Part shown: positions 46,120 through 53,598 of the stretch, piece after piece
How the letters are laid out: the number at the start of each line of letters is the position of its first letter
How positions within the stretch are numbered: the stretch's first letter is position 1
Assembly: GCA_937139405.1 (NCBI GenBank)
Contig: CAKZPV010000003.1
Location: 1 to 64,000 of the forward strand
Reading direction: 5' to 3'
Source of the DNA: an uncultured Nitrospirota bacterium
GTDB lineage: Bacteria > Nitrospirota > Nitrospiria > Nitrospirales > UBA8639
Length of the DNA: 64,000 bases
Made by a program: the position numbers and the translations under genes
The notes under the pieces: model-generated
The model's database searches: none
Seen by the model: the letters and a program-made list of their open reading frames with translations, nothing else
What the model was told of the DNA's origin: nothing

Positions 46120-46971
46120 ATGGAAGTGAAAAATTTAACTATCTCCGGATGGTGGGAAGGCTTGGCTGAGGCGGTCACAACGAGTCTCAGTCAGATTTTA
46201 GCCTTTTTGCCCACCATAATTTTAGCCATCATGCTCTTGGGGTTAGGCTATCTTCTGGCCAGAGTGGTATCGATCGCCACAGTACGTTTTCTACAGTTTG
46301 TAGGATTCGACCGGATGCTCAGCCGTACGGCTGTGCAAACGTTGCTCGAACGTGCAGGCACGAAGCAAAAAATTTCTGAAATCTTGGGCATGATTGGCTT
46401 CTGGATTATCTTTTTAGTGTTTCTGATAAAAGCCTCAGATACCCTGGGCTTAACGATGGCTTCTGATGCCCTGACTGGCCTTGCTCATTATATTCCTAAA
46501 GTTGGAATTGCTGTCATGATCTTAATTCTAGGCTTGGTTGCGGCCAATTTTGTTCGGGAGCTAATCACGATGACATGTAGCTCTGCGGGGATTACGCATG
46601 GCACGATGGTGGCTCAAGCAGTCTATGTGGCGGTAGTTTTATTGATTGTTGTGACGGCGATTGATGTGTTGGGAATTGATACAGAATTGCTCAATAACAC
46701 GATCGTAATTCTATTGGCCGGGTTAATAGGTGGAGCTGCCCTGTCTTTTGGCTTAGGTTCTCGCAATGCCGTTGCGAATTTGATTGCTGCGCATTATCTG
46801 AGTCCAGTAGTGCGAATTGGTATGACCGTGAAGATCGGAGAAACGCAGGGGACGGTTGTCGCCGTGACGCCTATATCTGTGGTGGTAGAAACCAGAGAAG
46901 GTCGAGTGATTATCCCTGCTTCTCAGTTTTCCGAATCAACGGCGGTGATTTCGCATCCTGAGCAGTCGTGA
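46120..46971 (+). CDS. Mechanosensitive-channel-like protein with conserved TM-helix repeats
   Basis: The 283-aa protein has about five membrane segments, including two copies of the conserved TM-helix motif (FLPTIILAIMLLGLGYLLAR at 30-50 and YIPKVGIAVMILILGLVAANF at 124-145). It ends with an MscS-like beta segment (GMTVKIGETQGTVVAVTPISVVVETREGR). It lacks the large MscS C-terminal cage. It is the first gene of an operon with two MgtE-type genes; stops and starts overlap (TGATG), so it may modulate or accompany Mg2+ transport. Confidence 0.82.
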   Translation: MEVKNLTISGWWEGLAEAVTTSLSQILAFLPTIILAIMLLGLGYLLARVVSIATVRFLQFVGFDRMLSRTAVQTLLERAGTKQKISEILGMIGFWIIFLVFLIKASDTLGLTMASDALTGLAHYIPKVGIAVMILILGLVAANFVRELITMTCSSAGITHGTMVAQAVYVAVVLLIVVTAIDVLGIDTELLNNTIVILLAGLIGGAALSFGLGSRNAVANLIAAHYLSPVVRIGMTVKIGETQGTVVAVTPISVVVETREGRVIIPASQFSESTAVISHPEQS

Positions 46972-47807
46972 TGGAAATTGAACGTCACATCACGCTGGGA
47001 TATTTTCAAGCCCATCCGGTGGAAGCCGCACGACATCTGGAATCACTTGGGCCTCAGGAGGCTGGGCTTTTATTGGAAGCCTTACCGGGGGAAGAAATTG
47101 CCAATGTTCTTGAGCATTGTTTGCCTGTGTCGACAGCGAAAATTCTTGGAGAACTCTCTAAAGAGCTGTGTGCCGAGGTTTTTAGTACCATGAATGCGAC
47201 TTCTGCTATTGGTGTGCTTAGACAATTTGAAGAGAACACGCGTTATGACATTTTGGAACGGTTGGATAATACGATGGGTGCTACTCTTCGTCGAGCATTG
47301 CGGTATTCGCCTAATACCGCAGGCAGCTTAGCTGATCCTCAGGTGTTCACCTTGCCTCCTGACATTCTCGTGGAAGAAGCCATTTCCCGTATTCGAACCT
47401 ATGGGCAAAAAGCCATGTACTATATTTATATAATTGATCGAGATGGAAAATTAGAAGGTGTCGTGACTTTGAGACAATTGTTGGTTGATACCTCCGACCA
47501 CCTCGTTGGAACGTTAATGGAAAATCAGATTACGACGTTGTCAGCTGAAGCCAATCTCGAAGAGATTTTGAAACATCCTGAATGGAGTCGGTTCCATACC
47601 TTACCAGTTGTGGATCGGTGGGGAACATTTTTTGGAGCCCTACGGTATCGCATGTTACGTCGTATTGAGAAAGATGTGGAAGGCAAAGCACCTTTAGGAA
47701 CGGTGAGTGATTCGCTAATGCAATTGTGGGAAGCCTATTCCATCACAGGGATTCGCTTAATGACGGATGTGGCTCAGACAGTCACTGAACGGAAAAATAT
47801 TTCATGA
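46971..47807 (+). CDS. Soluble MgtE-N plus CBS-pair protein (lacks the MgtE channel domain)
   Basis: The 278-aa protein has the MgtE N-terminal superhelix (about 10-125, with AARHLESLGPQEAGLLLEALP and RRALRYSPNTAGSLAD) followed by a CBS pair (about 130-250, VTLRQLLVD, PVVDRWGTFFGALRY). No membrane segments follow, so the ion channel of MgtE is absent. The start ATG at 46971 overlaps the previous stop; a GTG one codon earlier is possible. It overlaps the full-length mgtE downstream by four bases. A regulatory partner of MgtE is the likely role, by inference. Confidence 0.85.
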   Translation: MEIERHITLGYFQAHPVEAARHLESLGPQEAGLLLEALPGEEIANVLEHCLPVSTAKILGELSKELCAEVFSTMNATSAIGVLRQFEENTRYDILERLDNTMGATLRRALRYSPNTAGSLADPQVFTLPPDILVEEAISRIRTYGQKAMYYIYIIDRDGKLEGVVTLRQLLVDTSDHLVGTLMENQITTLSAEANLEEILKHPEWSRFHTLPVVDRWGTFFGALRYRMLRRIEKDVEGKAPLGTVSDSLMQLWEAYSITGIRLMTDVAQTVTERKNIS

Positions 47808-49138
47808 GTGAACTATCTGCTGGATCCGTCGTGCCTCGACGAGGTGGGACTCACATTTTAAACGAAGCATTTTTCTTGAAGCATCATCAAGAAGCGGCTC
47901 GAATTTTGGAAGAATATCCGGCCTCAGATATCCTTCGCGTCTTACAGGGGACCAGTGCTAAAAATTCAGCGAATCTCCTATCGAGTATTACCCCTCCTAT
48001 TGCTGCCGAAACGATCACATTGATGCCTACCGATTTATTAAAGCAGGTCATTCCGCATATGTCTCCTTCTCTGGCTGGGGTGTTGTTTAAGCGGCTCGAT
48101 GAGGATTTGCAACGGGCTATTTTATTTCGTGTCCCAGAACGTTATGCAGAGGAAATTCAGTCATATATGACCTATCCCACCGAATCGGTGGGTAGCATTA
48201 TGGATCCGAAATTCTTTGTCTTACAAGAAGAAGTGACCATTCGAGATGCCATGTTGCATGTAAGATCTCGTGCCCAAAAAGATGTTCATGATGTCTATGT
48301 GGTTGATCGCAATCAAAAACTTGTTGGAAAGTTTTCCATTCGGGATTTATTGCTCGTTGACCCAGAAGAAAAATTACAAGCAGTCATGATTCGAGATTTG
48401 CCAACCATTCATCCTTTAGAGTCCCGAGAAGAAATTGTTGAGTTATTTAGCGAACGACATTTTTTCACGATCCCCGTGGTGGATTTGGATCACAGACTTG
48501 TCGGTGTCGTGCGCAATGAAGATATTATTAAGGCGAGCCAGGAAGATGCCACAGCCGACCTTCAGACAATGGTTGGCGCCAATAAAGATGAACGTGCGCT
48601 TTCGCCGGTATGGTTTTCCGTACGGAAACGATTGCCCTGGCTTCAATTGAATTTAGTTACGGCCTTTTTTGCCGCATTCGTTGTCGGGATGTTTGAAGGA
48701 ACGATTGCTAAATTTACCGCATTGGCTGTCTTGCTCCCTGTTGTGGCTGGTCAATCTGGAAATACGGGTGCGCAATCCCTTGCGGTCGTCATTCGAGGGC
48801 TGGCTTTGCGTGATATTCGCCCCACTCAATGGTTGCGTGTGAGTGGCAAAGAAGTGTACGTGGCCTTTTTGAATGGTTTGGCTGTTTCGGCCACCGCTTG
48901 TCTTGCGGTGGCTCTCTGGAGTCAGTCTTTAGGATTAACCGTCATTATTGGGCTGTCTATGGTGATCTCTATGGTGATCGCTGGATTATCAGGAGCTATT
49001 ATTCCTATCGCCCTGAAAGCCATGAAACAGGATCCGGCTCAATCTTCTTCTATTGTTTTGACAACGGTTACTGATGTTGTGGGATTTTTTAGTTTCTTAG
49101 GTCTCGCTACTCTTCTCTCCGGTCTGTTAGAAACGTAA
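47804..49138 (+). CDS. mgtE: MgtE-family magnesium transporter
   Basis: The 444-aa Mg2+ channel has the N-terminal superhelix (15-125), the CBS pair (about 130-255), the plug helix and five membrane helices (from about 280). The family signature PVVAGQSGNTGAQSLAVVIRG (about 309-329) forms the pore, and SGAIIPIALKAMKQDPAQSSS follows. The gene overlaps the soluble MgtE-N/CBS paralogue by four bases, so the two are made together. Mg2+ sensing by the superhelix and CBS domains is known for this family. Confidence 0.93.
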   Translation: MSELSAGSVVPRRGGTHILNEAFFLKHHQEAARILEEYPASDILRVLQGTSAKNSANLLSSITPPIAAETITLMPTDLLKQVIPHMSPSLAGVLFKRLDEDLQRAILFRVPERYAEEIQSYMTYPTESVGSIMDPKFFVLQEEVTIRDAMLHVRSRAQKDVHDVYVVDRNQKLVGKFSIRDLLLVDPEEKLQAVMIRDLPTIHPLESREEIVELFSERHFFTIPVVDLDHRLVGVVRNEDIIKASQEDATADLQTMVGANKDERALSPVWFSVRKRLPWLQLNLVTAFFAAFVVGMFEGTIAKFTALAVLLPVVAGQSGNTGAQSLAVVIRGLALRDIRPTQWLRVSGKEVYVAFLNGLAVSATACLAVALWSQSLGLTVIIGLSMVISMVIAGLSGAIIPIALKAMKQDPAQSSSIVLTTVTDVVGFFSFLGLATLLSGLLET

Positions 49139-49274
49139 CGATTTGCCTCCTGCCTTACATTTCTCAATTTTTTAGTTCCACAATTTCTCTCCATTTTACT
49201 TATTCCAGTTGCCTATTCTTAACATGTCGGGTAGGATCGACATCGTTTTTATTTCTCATCCTTGAGGAGGCTTT

Positions 49275-50042
49275 ATGAAATCCAAAACAGAAACCAAACC
49301 AGATCGGGCTCAGTCGTTAGATCAGGATATTTCCAGACTGCGGAAGCAGTTGGATGCTTTAAAGAAACACTTAATGAATGAACCCGCTCCTGAAACTTTA
49401 GTTGAATTTGATTCAATGACTGAAGACATTTTAGCTGATGTGTTTGGCAGCTCGTCCTCTCTATTGGATATTTATGAATATGCACAAGTTGGTGAGGCGG
49501 CTGGGTTACTCAATCTCACAGATGAAGCCCCGGAAGGCGCCAACTCTCAATCTCAGCGAGAAACAATTCGGCAACGACATCGTGCGCTCGAAAGTGCCAT
49601 TGCTGATTTGGAATCTCGGCGGGCCTCTTTAGCTAAAGAAAATCAAAAGCGACAGACTGCAGGACCATGCGTCTCTGATTTTATGGCGACCACAGTTCGG
49701 GCGATTTCGTTGGATGCGACGCTCCGTGAGGCTGGGCAATCCTTACAGAAATGGAAGATTGGATCCTTATTAGTCCAAAGCGGAGATGAATACATTGGCT
49801 CAATTTCCGAAACAGAACTGACCAGTGAGGTGGTGGCCTCCGGAACTGATGCCACGACGACGACTGTCAGAACTTGTATGCGAGAACCTCTTGTGACCAT
49901 TGAGACCAGCGATTCAATCGTTGAAGCTGTTCGTCTCATGAAGGAAAAAGGGACACGACATTTAGCTGTGACCGAAAGTAGACGAATCGTTGGCGTGGTC
50001 TCGGTTTCCGATGTTATTCGGTACTATTCCGGCGTGGTGTAA
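49275..50042 (+). CDS. Coiled-coil plus CBS-pair protein
   Basis: The 255-aa protein has N-terminal helical, coiled-coil-like segments (about 12-38 and 92-125) around an acidic stretch. A tandem CBS domain follows (about 133-250) with TVRAISLDATLREAG and CMREPLVTIETSDSIVEAVRLM. It should bind an adenine nucleotide and act as a soluble energy- or ion-responsive regulator; the partner is unknown. GAGGAGG precedes the ATG. It follows the mgtE operon by 136 bases and is closed by a terminator-like hairpin. Confidence 0.82.
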   Translation: MKSKTETKPDRAQSLDQDISRLRKQLDALKKHLMNEPAPETLVEFDSMTEDILADVFGSSSSLLDIYEYAQVGEAAGLLNLTDEAPEGANSQSQRETIRQRHRALESAIADLESRRASLAKENQKRQTAGPCVSDFMATTVRAISLDATLREAGQSLQKWKIGSLLVQSGDEYIGSISETELTSEVVASGTDATTTTVRTCMREPLVTIETSDSIVEAVRLMKEKGTRHLAVTESRRIVGVVSVSDVIRYYSGVV

Positions 50043-50060
50043 AGAAGAATAAAAAAACAG

Positions 50061-50095
50061 GCCATCAGGAAATACTCAGTGTGTTTTCTGGTGGC
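50061..50095 (+). terminator. Terminator-like hairpin after the CBS gene
   Basis: GCCATCAGGAAA and TTTTCTGGTGGC pair over 12 positions, with two G-U pairs and an 11-base loop. A moderately T-rich sequence (TACATTTCTTTCC) follows. It lies 19 bases after the stop codon. Confidence 0.55.
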
Positions 50096-50304
50096 TACAT
50101 TTCTTTCCAGTAGCCGCAATAGATTTCTCTAATTGCGAATACAACCATTTCTCTGCCTTTTTCTCTCTTCTCCACTCTGTCTAATCTTGCCGGAATCTTA
50201 AAAAATTCTAATCTGTATTTAATCTTCATATTAAAGAGAAGATGTATGCTTCCTGTATGAAAATGGTGTGATGTCGGATTGTATTTCATTAAGGAGGAAG
50301 GACT

Positions 50305-51822
50305 ATGGAAAAGAAGAAAAATGTGACTGTGTCTCAATGGGTTTGGATCCTAGCATGGCGAAAAAGTCTTGGATTGGCGGGAATGGGCATTCTTGTTGGT
50401 GCTTTGTTGTTTGGGGCGTGGAATAATCCCGCGCAGACTTTTGCTCATAAATCTGAATCAGATAATAGTCTGCAAACAACTGATCCACCTCATTTTCAGA
50501 AAGGAGGATTTGCCGATATTGCGAAACGAGTGACGCCTGCTGTCGTCAACATTACCGTAAGCAAGCAAGCGGCAGTGCCCATGTCTGGAATGCCGCTTGA
50601 TCCCATGAAAGAATTCTTTGGCTTACCTGGCACTCCTGGATTTTCGCCTCGTCATAAGGAAGCTCCTATGCCCAATCTCCAGGGCGCTGGTTCTGGCGTC
50701 ATTGTCTCATCCGATGGTTATGTCTTGACCAATAATCATGTCGTAGAGGGTGCCAAAGAAATTACTGTGACGTTGCCTGATAAACGAGACTTTACAGGAA
50801 CCGTAGTTGGGCTTGATCCTAAAACCGACTTGGCCGTACTTAAAGTGGAGGCCACTGAATTGCCATTTGTGCAATGGGGCGATTCTTCTCGCCTGCAAGT
50901 GGGTGAGTATGTGTTAGCGGTGGGGAATCCTTTTGGGTTGAATTCCACAGTGACCCTGGGGATTATAAGTGCCTTAGGACGTGGCGGGATGGGCATTACC
51001 CAATACGAGGACTTCATTCAAACTGATGCGGCCATCAATCCTGGAAATTCCGGTGGTGCGTTGGTTAATACTCGGGGCGAGTTGATTGGCATCAACACGG
51101 CTATTTTTTCTCGAACCGGTGGATATCAAGGCGTTGGATTTGCGGTACCTACGAAGTTAGCCAAACCCATTTATTCCAGTTTGGTCAGTACTGGTTCAGT
51201 GGTGCGAGGGTTTTTAGGCGTGGGAATCCAAGTGGTGACATCTGAATTAGCCGATTCTTTTCAATTAGAGAAAGCACAGGGAGCCTTAGTGACCAATGTT
51301 ATGTCAGGGAGCCCTGCCGACCAAGCCGGCATTCAACGTGGAGATGTGATTGTGGAATATGAAGGACAGGTCATAATTGATCCGCGTACGTTGCAAGGAC
51401 AGGTTGTCGGTACGACTGTAGGAAATGAGGTTTCTCTTGTTGTCGTACGAGAAGGTCAAAAGGTCACTCTCCGGCCGGTTATTCGTGAACAGCTCGAGCC
51501 CACGAAAGTTGCTCGTGTCAATATGATGAAACAAGACGGGCCATTTGCGGGGGTAGCTGTTCAAGATTTAGATAGTCGGATAGCGCAACAATTAGGAATT
51601 GCTGAAGAAGTAAGTGGCGTTGCGGTAATGGAGGTGACGCCAGGTAGTCATGCAGAACGAGCTGGATTGGTTCAGGGAGACGTCATTTCGGAGATCAACA
51701 GGAAACCGGTTCGCTCAGAACAAGACTTTGTTCAGGTGGTATCTCACCTAGAAAAACAAGAAGATGCATTGATTTTTATTCATCGCGGAAAAGGAGCCTT
51801 ATATTTGACCGTGAAGATTTAG
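50305..51822 (+). CDS. Do-family periplasmic serine protease (DegP/HtrA type)
   Basis: A periplasmic quality-control protease and chaperone. The 505-aa protein has an N-terminal signal or anchor (about 22-38), a trypsin-like domain with the triad His145 (LTNNHVVEG), Asp175 (KTDLAVLK) and Ser249 (NPGNSGGAL), and two PDZ domains (about 300-390 and 410-500). Signal cleavage is uncertain; a membrane-anchored DegS/DegQ-like form is possible. AAGGAGG precedes the ATG at 50305. A strong terminator follows immediately. Confidence 0.93.
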   Translation: MEKKKNVTVSQWVWILAWRKSLGLAGMGILVGALLFGAWNNPAQTFAHKSESDNSLQTTDPPHFQKGGFADIAKRVTPAVVNITVSKQAAVPMSGMPLDPMKEFFGLPGTPGFSPRHKEAPMPNLQGAGSGVIVSSDGYVLTNNHVVEGAKEITVTLPDKRDFTGTVVGLDPKTDLAVLKVEATELPFVQWGDSSRLQVGEYVLAVGNPFGLNSTVTLGIISALGRGGMGITQYEDFIQTDAAINPGNSGGALVNTRGELIGINTAIFSRTGGYQGVGFAVPTKLAKPIYSSLVSTGSVVRGFLGVGIQVVTSELADSFQLEKAQGALVTNVMSGSPADQAGIQRGDVIVEYEGQVIIDPRTLQGQVVGTTVGNEVSLVVVREGQKVTLRPVIREQLEPTKVARVNMMKQDGPFAGVAVQDLDSRIAQQLGIAEEVSGVAVMEVTPGSHAERAGLVQGDVISEINRKPVRSEQDFVQVVSHLEKQEDALIFIHRGKGALYLTVKI

Positions 51823-51835
51823 TTCTGATTTAGAT

Positions 51836-51879
51836 AAAAAATGGGCTATCTCTTTTTAAAAGAGATAGCCCATTTTTTT
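51836..51879 (+). terminator. Strong Rho-independent terminator after the Do protease gene
   Basis: A near-perfect inverted repeat, AATGGGCTATCTCTTTT against AAAAGAGATAGCCCATT, with a very short loop is followed by a run of seven Ts. It ends the protease transcript 14 bases after its stop codon. Confidence 0.9.
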
Positions 51880-52767
51880 AGAGAAAGATGAAGGAAAAAT
51901 CTAGATAAACTTGTCTGATAAGTTAAAACCAAATATCTTCCAAGAATTTGTCTCTCATCTGTTGCCTTCGTTATGTGATCGTCGTGCGCACTCCCTTCGG
52001 TTTTCCAGTTGTGCGGATGCACACAGTGAGTGAAGAGTGAATCTGAACGGATTCGTGCACGAGTGCGTATGTCATATTTTTAACCGGCGTGACATATACA
52101 TATCATTCATAATGGTTAGCGGAATTTTAACGCGAACACGTTGGAATTCTGCGTAGAAGCGTTGTTTGCTCTCTAAAAGTACATAATATGAAATGCTACG
52201 AAACACATAGCGATGTGGTTTCAAGAGCTTGTTGAAGGTAGTACAAACCTAATGAGAGGTGATGTCATGGAGTCAATGCACGAATTGAGGTTCATCACAA
52301 GTGTTACGGTTGTTGCGTGGATACTGATTAATATTTTTGCATAAGGGACATACCTATTCGAATATCTTAATGCCCACTCCTGTCCACCTCTGCCTCGAAA
52401 TAATTAAGAAGTTTAAAGCAACGCTGCGATAATTTTAATGGTGCCGCTAGGCCATGAATAATCCCATCCAAGAATGACATTGCTGTCCCTTTTTTTCAAG
52501 TTCCCTTTTTCAATTTTCTTCCTTGAGTGATTGTGCAAGTTCAATCCATCGTACAGAGAAAAAGAGAGGGCCTGCATCGACATATTGGACCTTAAAATTT
52601 TTCTGAATATTTTCTGGAGTATGCTTAGCTTCAGTATGGCAAGAATCTGATTTTGCACTAATTCTGGGAAGCCTGACACTGGTTCTTAAAAGCACTATCA
52701 GAGGGATCGGTTACCTGAAGTTTTCCTCACCCCCCGCCGAAAAGGGCGGGGGGTACTTATACGAAAG
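51880..52767. other. Long low-coding stretch with one tiny candidate gene
   Basis: Nearly 900 bases hold only one good candidate, the 25-aa membrane peptide ORF at 52267-52344. Minus-strand frames at 52413-52695 overlap each other, have no ribosome binding site and match nothing I know; they may be decay products. A GC-rich hairpin (ACCCCCCGCC...GGCGGGGGGT, 52729-52754) closes the stretch, without a T-tract on either side. Confidence 0.4.
52267..52344 (+). CDS. Tiny single-pass membrane peptide ORF (25 aa)
   Basis: ATG at 52267 follows AGAGGTGA at suitable spacing. The peptide has a short polar start (MESMHELRF) and one hydrophobic helix (SVTVVAWILINIFA). Its size and layout resemble small accessory subunits of membrane complexes such as CydX-type peptides, but no oxidase gene is adjacent. 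Translation is plausible but unproven. Confidence 0.35.
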   Translation: MESMHELRFITSVTVVAWILINIFA

Positions 52768-53337
52768 CTACGAATGTTGTTGAAGGTGGGATTCGGAACT
52801 CATAATCGTTTGGGCTTGTGACCGATGCCAGGCAGTTTTTTGCCTGGCCTCACGCAGTTCTTGAGTCAGGTTGCCTTTTAAAATTTTGAAACCGGAACGT
52901 TTGAATCCTTTCGTATCTAAATAAGGCTTTTGAGCAAATCGATCTATACGGCTCTGTAATTTTTGTAGACTCTTTTCCAAAGTCGTAGCCTCTTGTTGGC
53001 TGGTATGGGCTTCACGCAAATGGTCAGTCGATGACCAGTCCTGCATCGCTTCGACTACACTGGAATCATAGGGTATATTTTCCGAACCCACTCCTTGTCC
53101 TTCGAGAGATGAATTTGGAAGTAACTGTTTCATTTGAGCTTCCAATTCCTGAAGCTTTGACTGAAGAATCTCTATTGTTTCTTGTTGTATTTTTCCATCT
53201 AACTTCTTAGCTGACGAATCTGGAAACGTGACCGCTCTTAGAGATCCGTTCTGACTAGTGGGGGAGATTTCAGCCAGTACCCCTGAACTCCCGAAAACCA
53301 GAAATGCCGCGGCTAATACGAGTGGTGATATCAACAT
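52768..53337 (-). CDS. Exported coiled-coil protein under a sigma54-like promoter (189 aa)
   Basis: A signal peptide (about 1-22, ending GVLAEIS) is followed by a Ser/Gln-rich helical protein with coiled-coil stretches (KIQQETIEILQSKLQELEAQM and TTLEKSLQKLQSRIDRF). It is likely periplasmic. AAAGGAG precedes the ATG at 53337. A -24/-12-like element lies about 90 bases upstream, and the adjacent upstream gene encodes a sigma54 activator, which suggests local regulation. No family is recognised. Confidence 0.75.
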   Translation of the reverse strand: MLISPLVLAAAFLVFGSSGVLAEISPTSQNGSLRAVTFPDSSAKKLDGKIQQETIEILQSKLQELEAQMKQLLPNSSLEGQGVGSENIPYDSSVVEAMQDWSSTDHLREAHTSQQEATTLEKSLQKLQSRIDRFAQKPYLDTKGFKRSGFKILKGNLTQELREARQKTAWHRSQAQTIMSSESHLQQHS

Positions 53338-53424
53338 ATTTCTTCTCCTTTCACTTGGCTCAAGTCCCGATTTTGAGTAGTTAGGAAATTCAACTTCTTA
53401 TCAATTTCACATAACCTTATATAA

Positions 53425-53439
53425 TCAACAATTGTGCCA
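53425..53439 (-). promoter_or_regulatory. Sigma54 (-24/-12)-like promoter
   Basis: On the minus strand the sequence reads TGGCAC-AATTG-TTGA, with the correct spacing for the consensus TGGCAC-N5-TTGC; the last C of the -12 element is A. It lies between the sigma54 activator gene and the exported coiled-coil gene and points toward the latter. Confidence 0.5.
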
Positions 53440-53598
53440 GATGATGTTTTAAAAAAATCCAAAACTTACAATGTGTTAGATGAAAAATAACTTAAAATGT
53501 GTAAATACTGTAAATGCAACTTGAAACACTTTTGTAAATAATTTGTAACAAGTGTTACGTGAAACAATGTAGAAATTTTTAAGGAGAGATTAAGGAAC

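Noticed and set aside
52413-52695. Overlapping minus-strand frames downstream of the exported coiled-coil gene
   Set aside because: The two frames exclude each other and both lack ribosome binding sites and known motifs; possibly decay products but not supportable.
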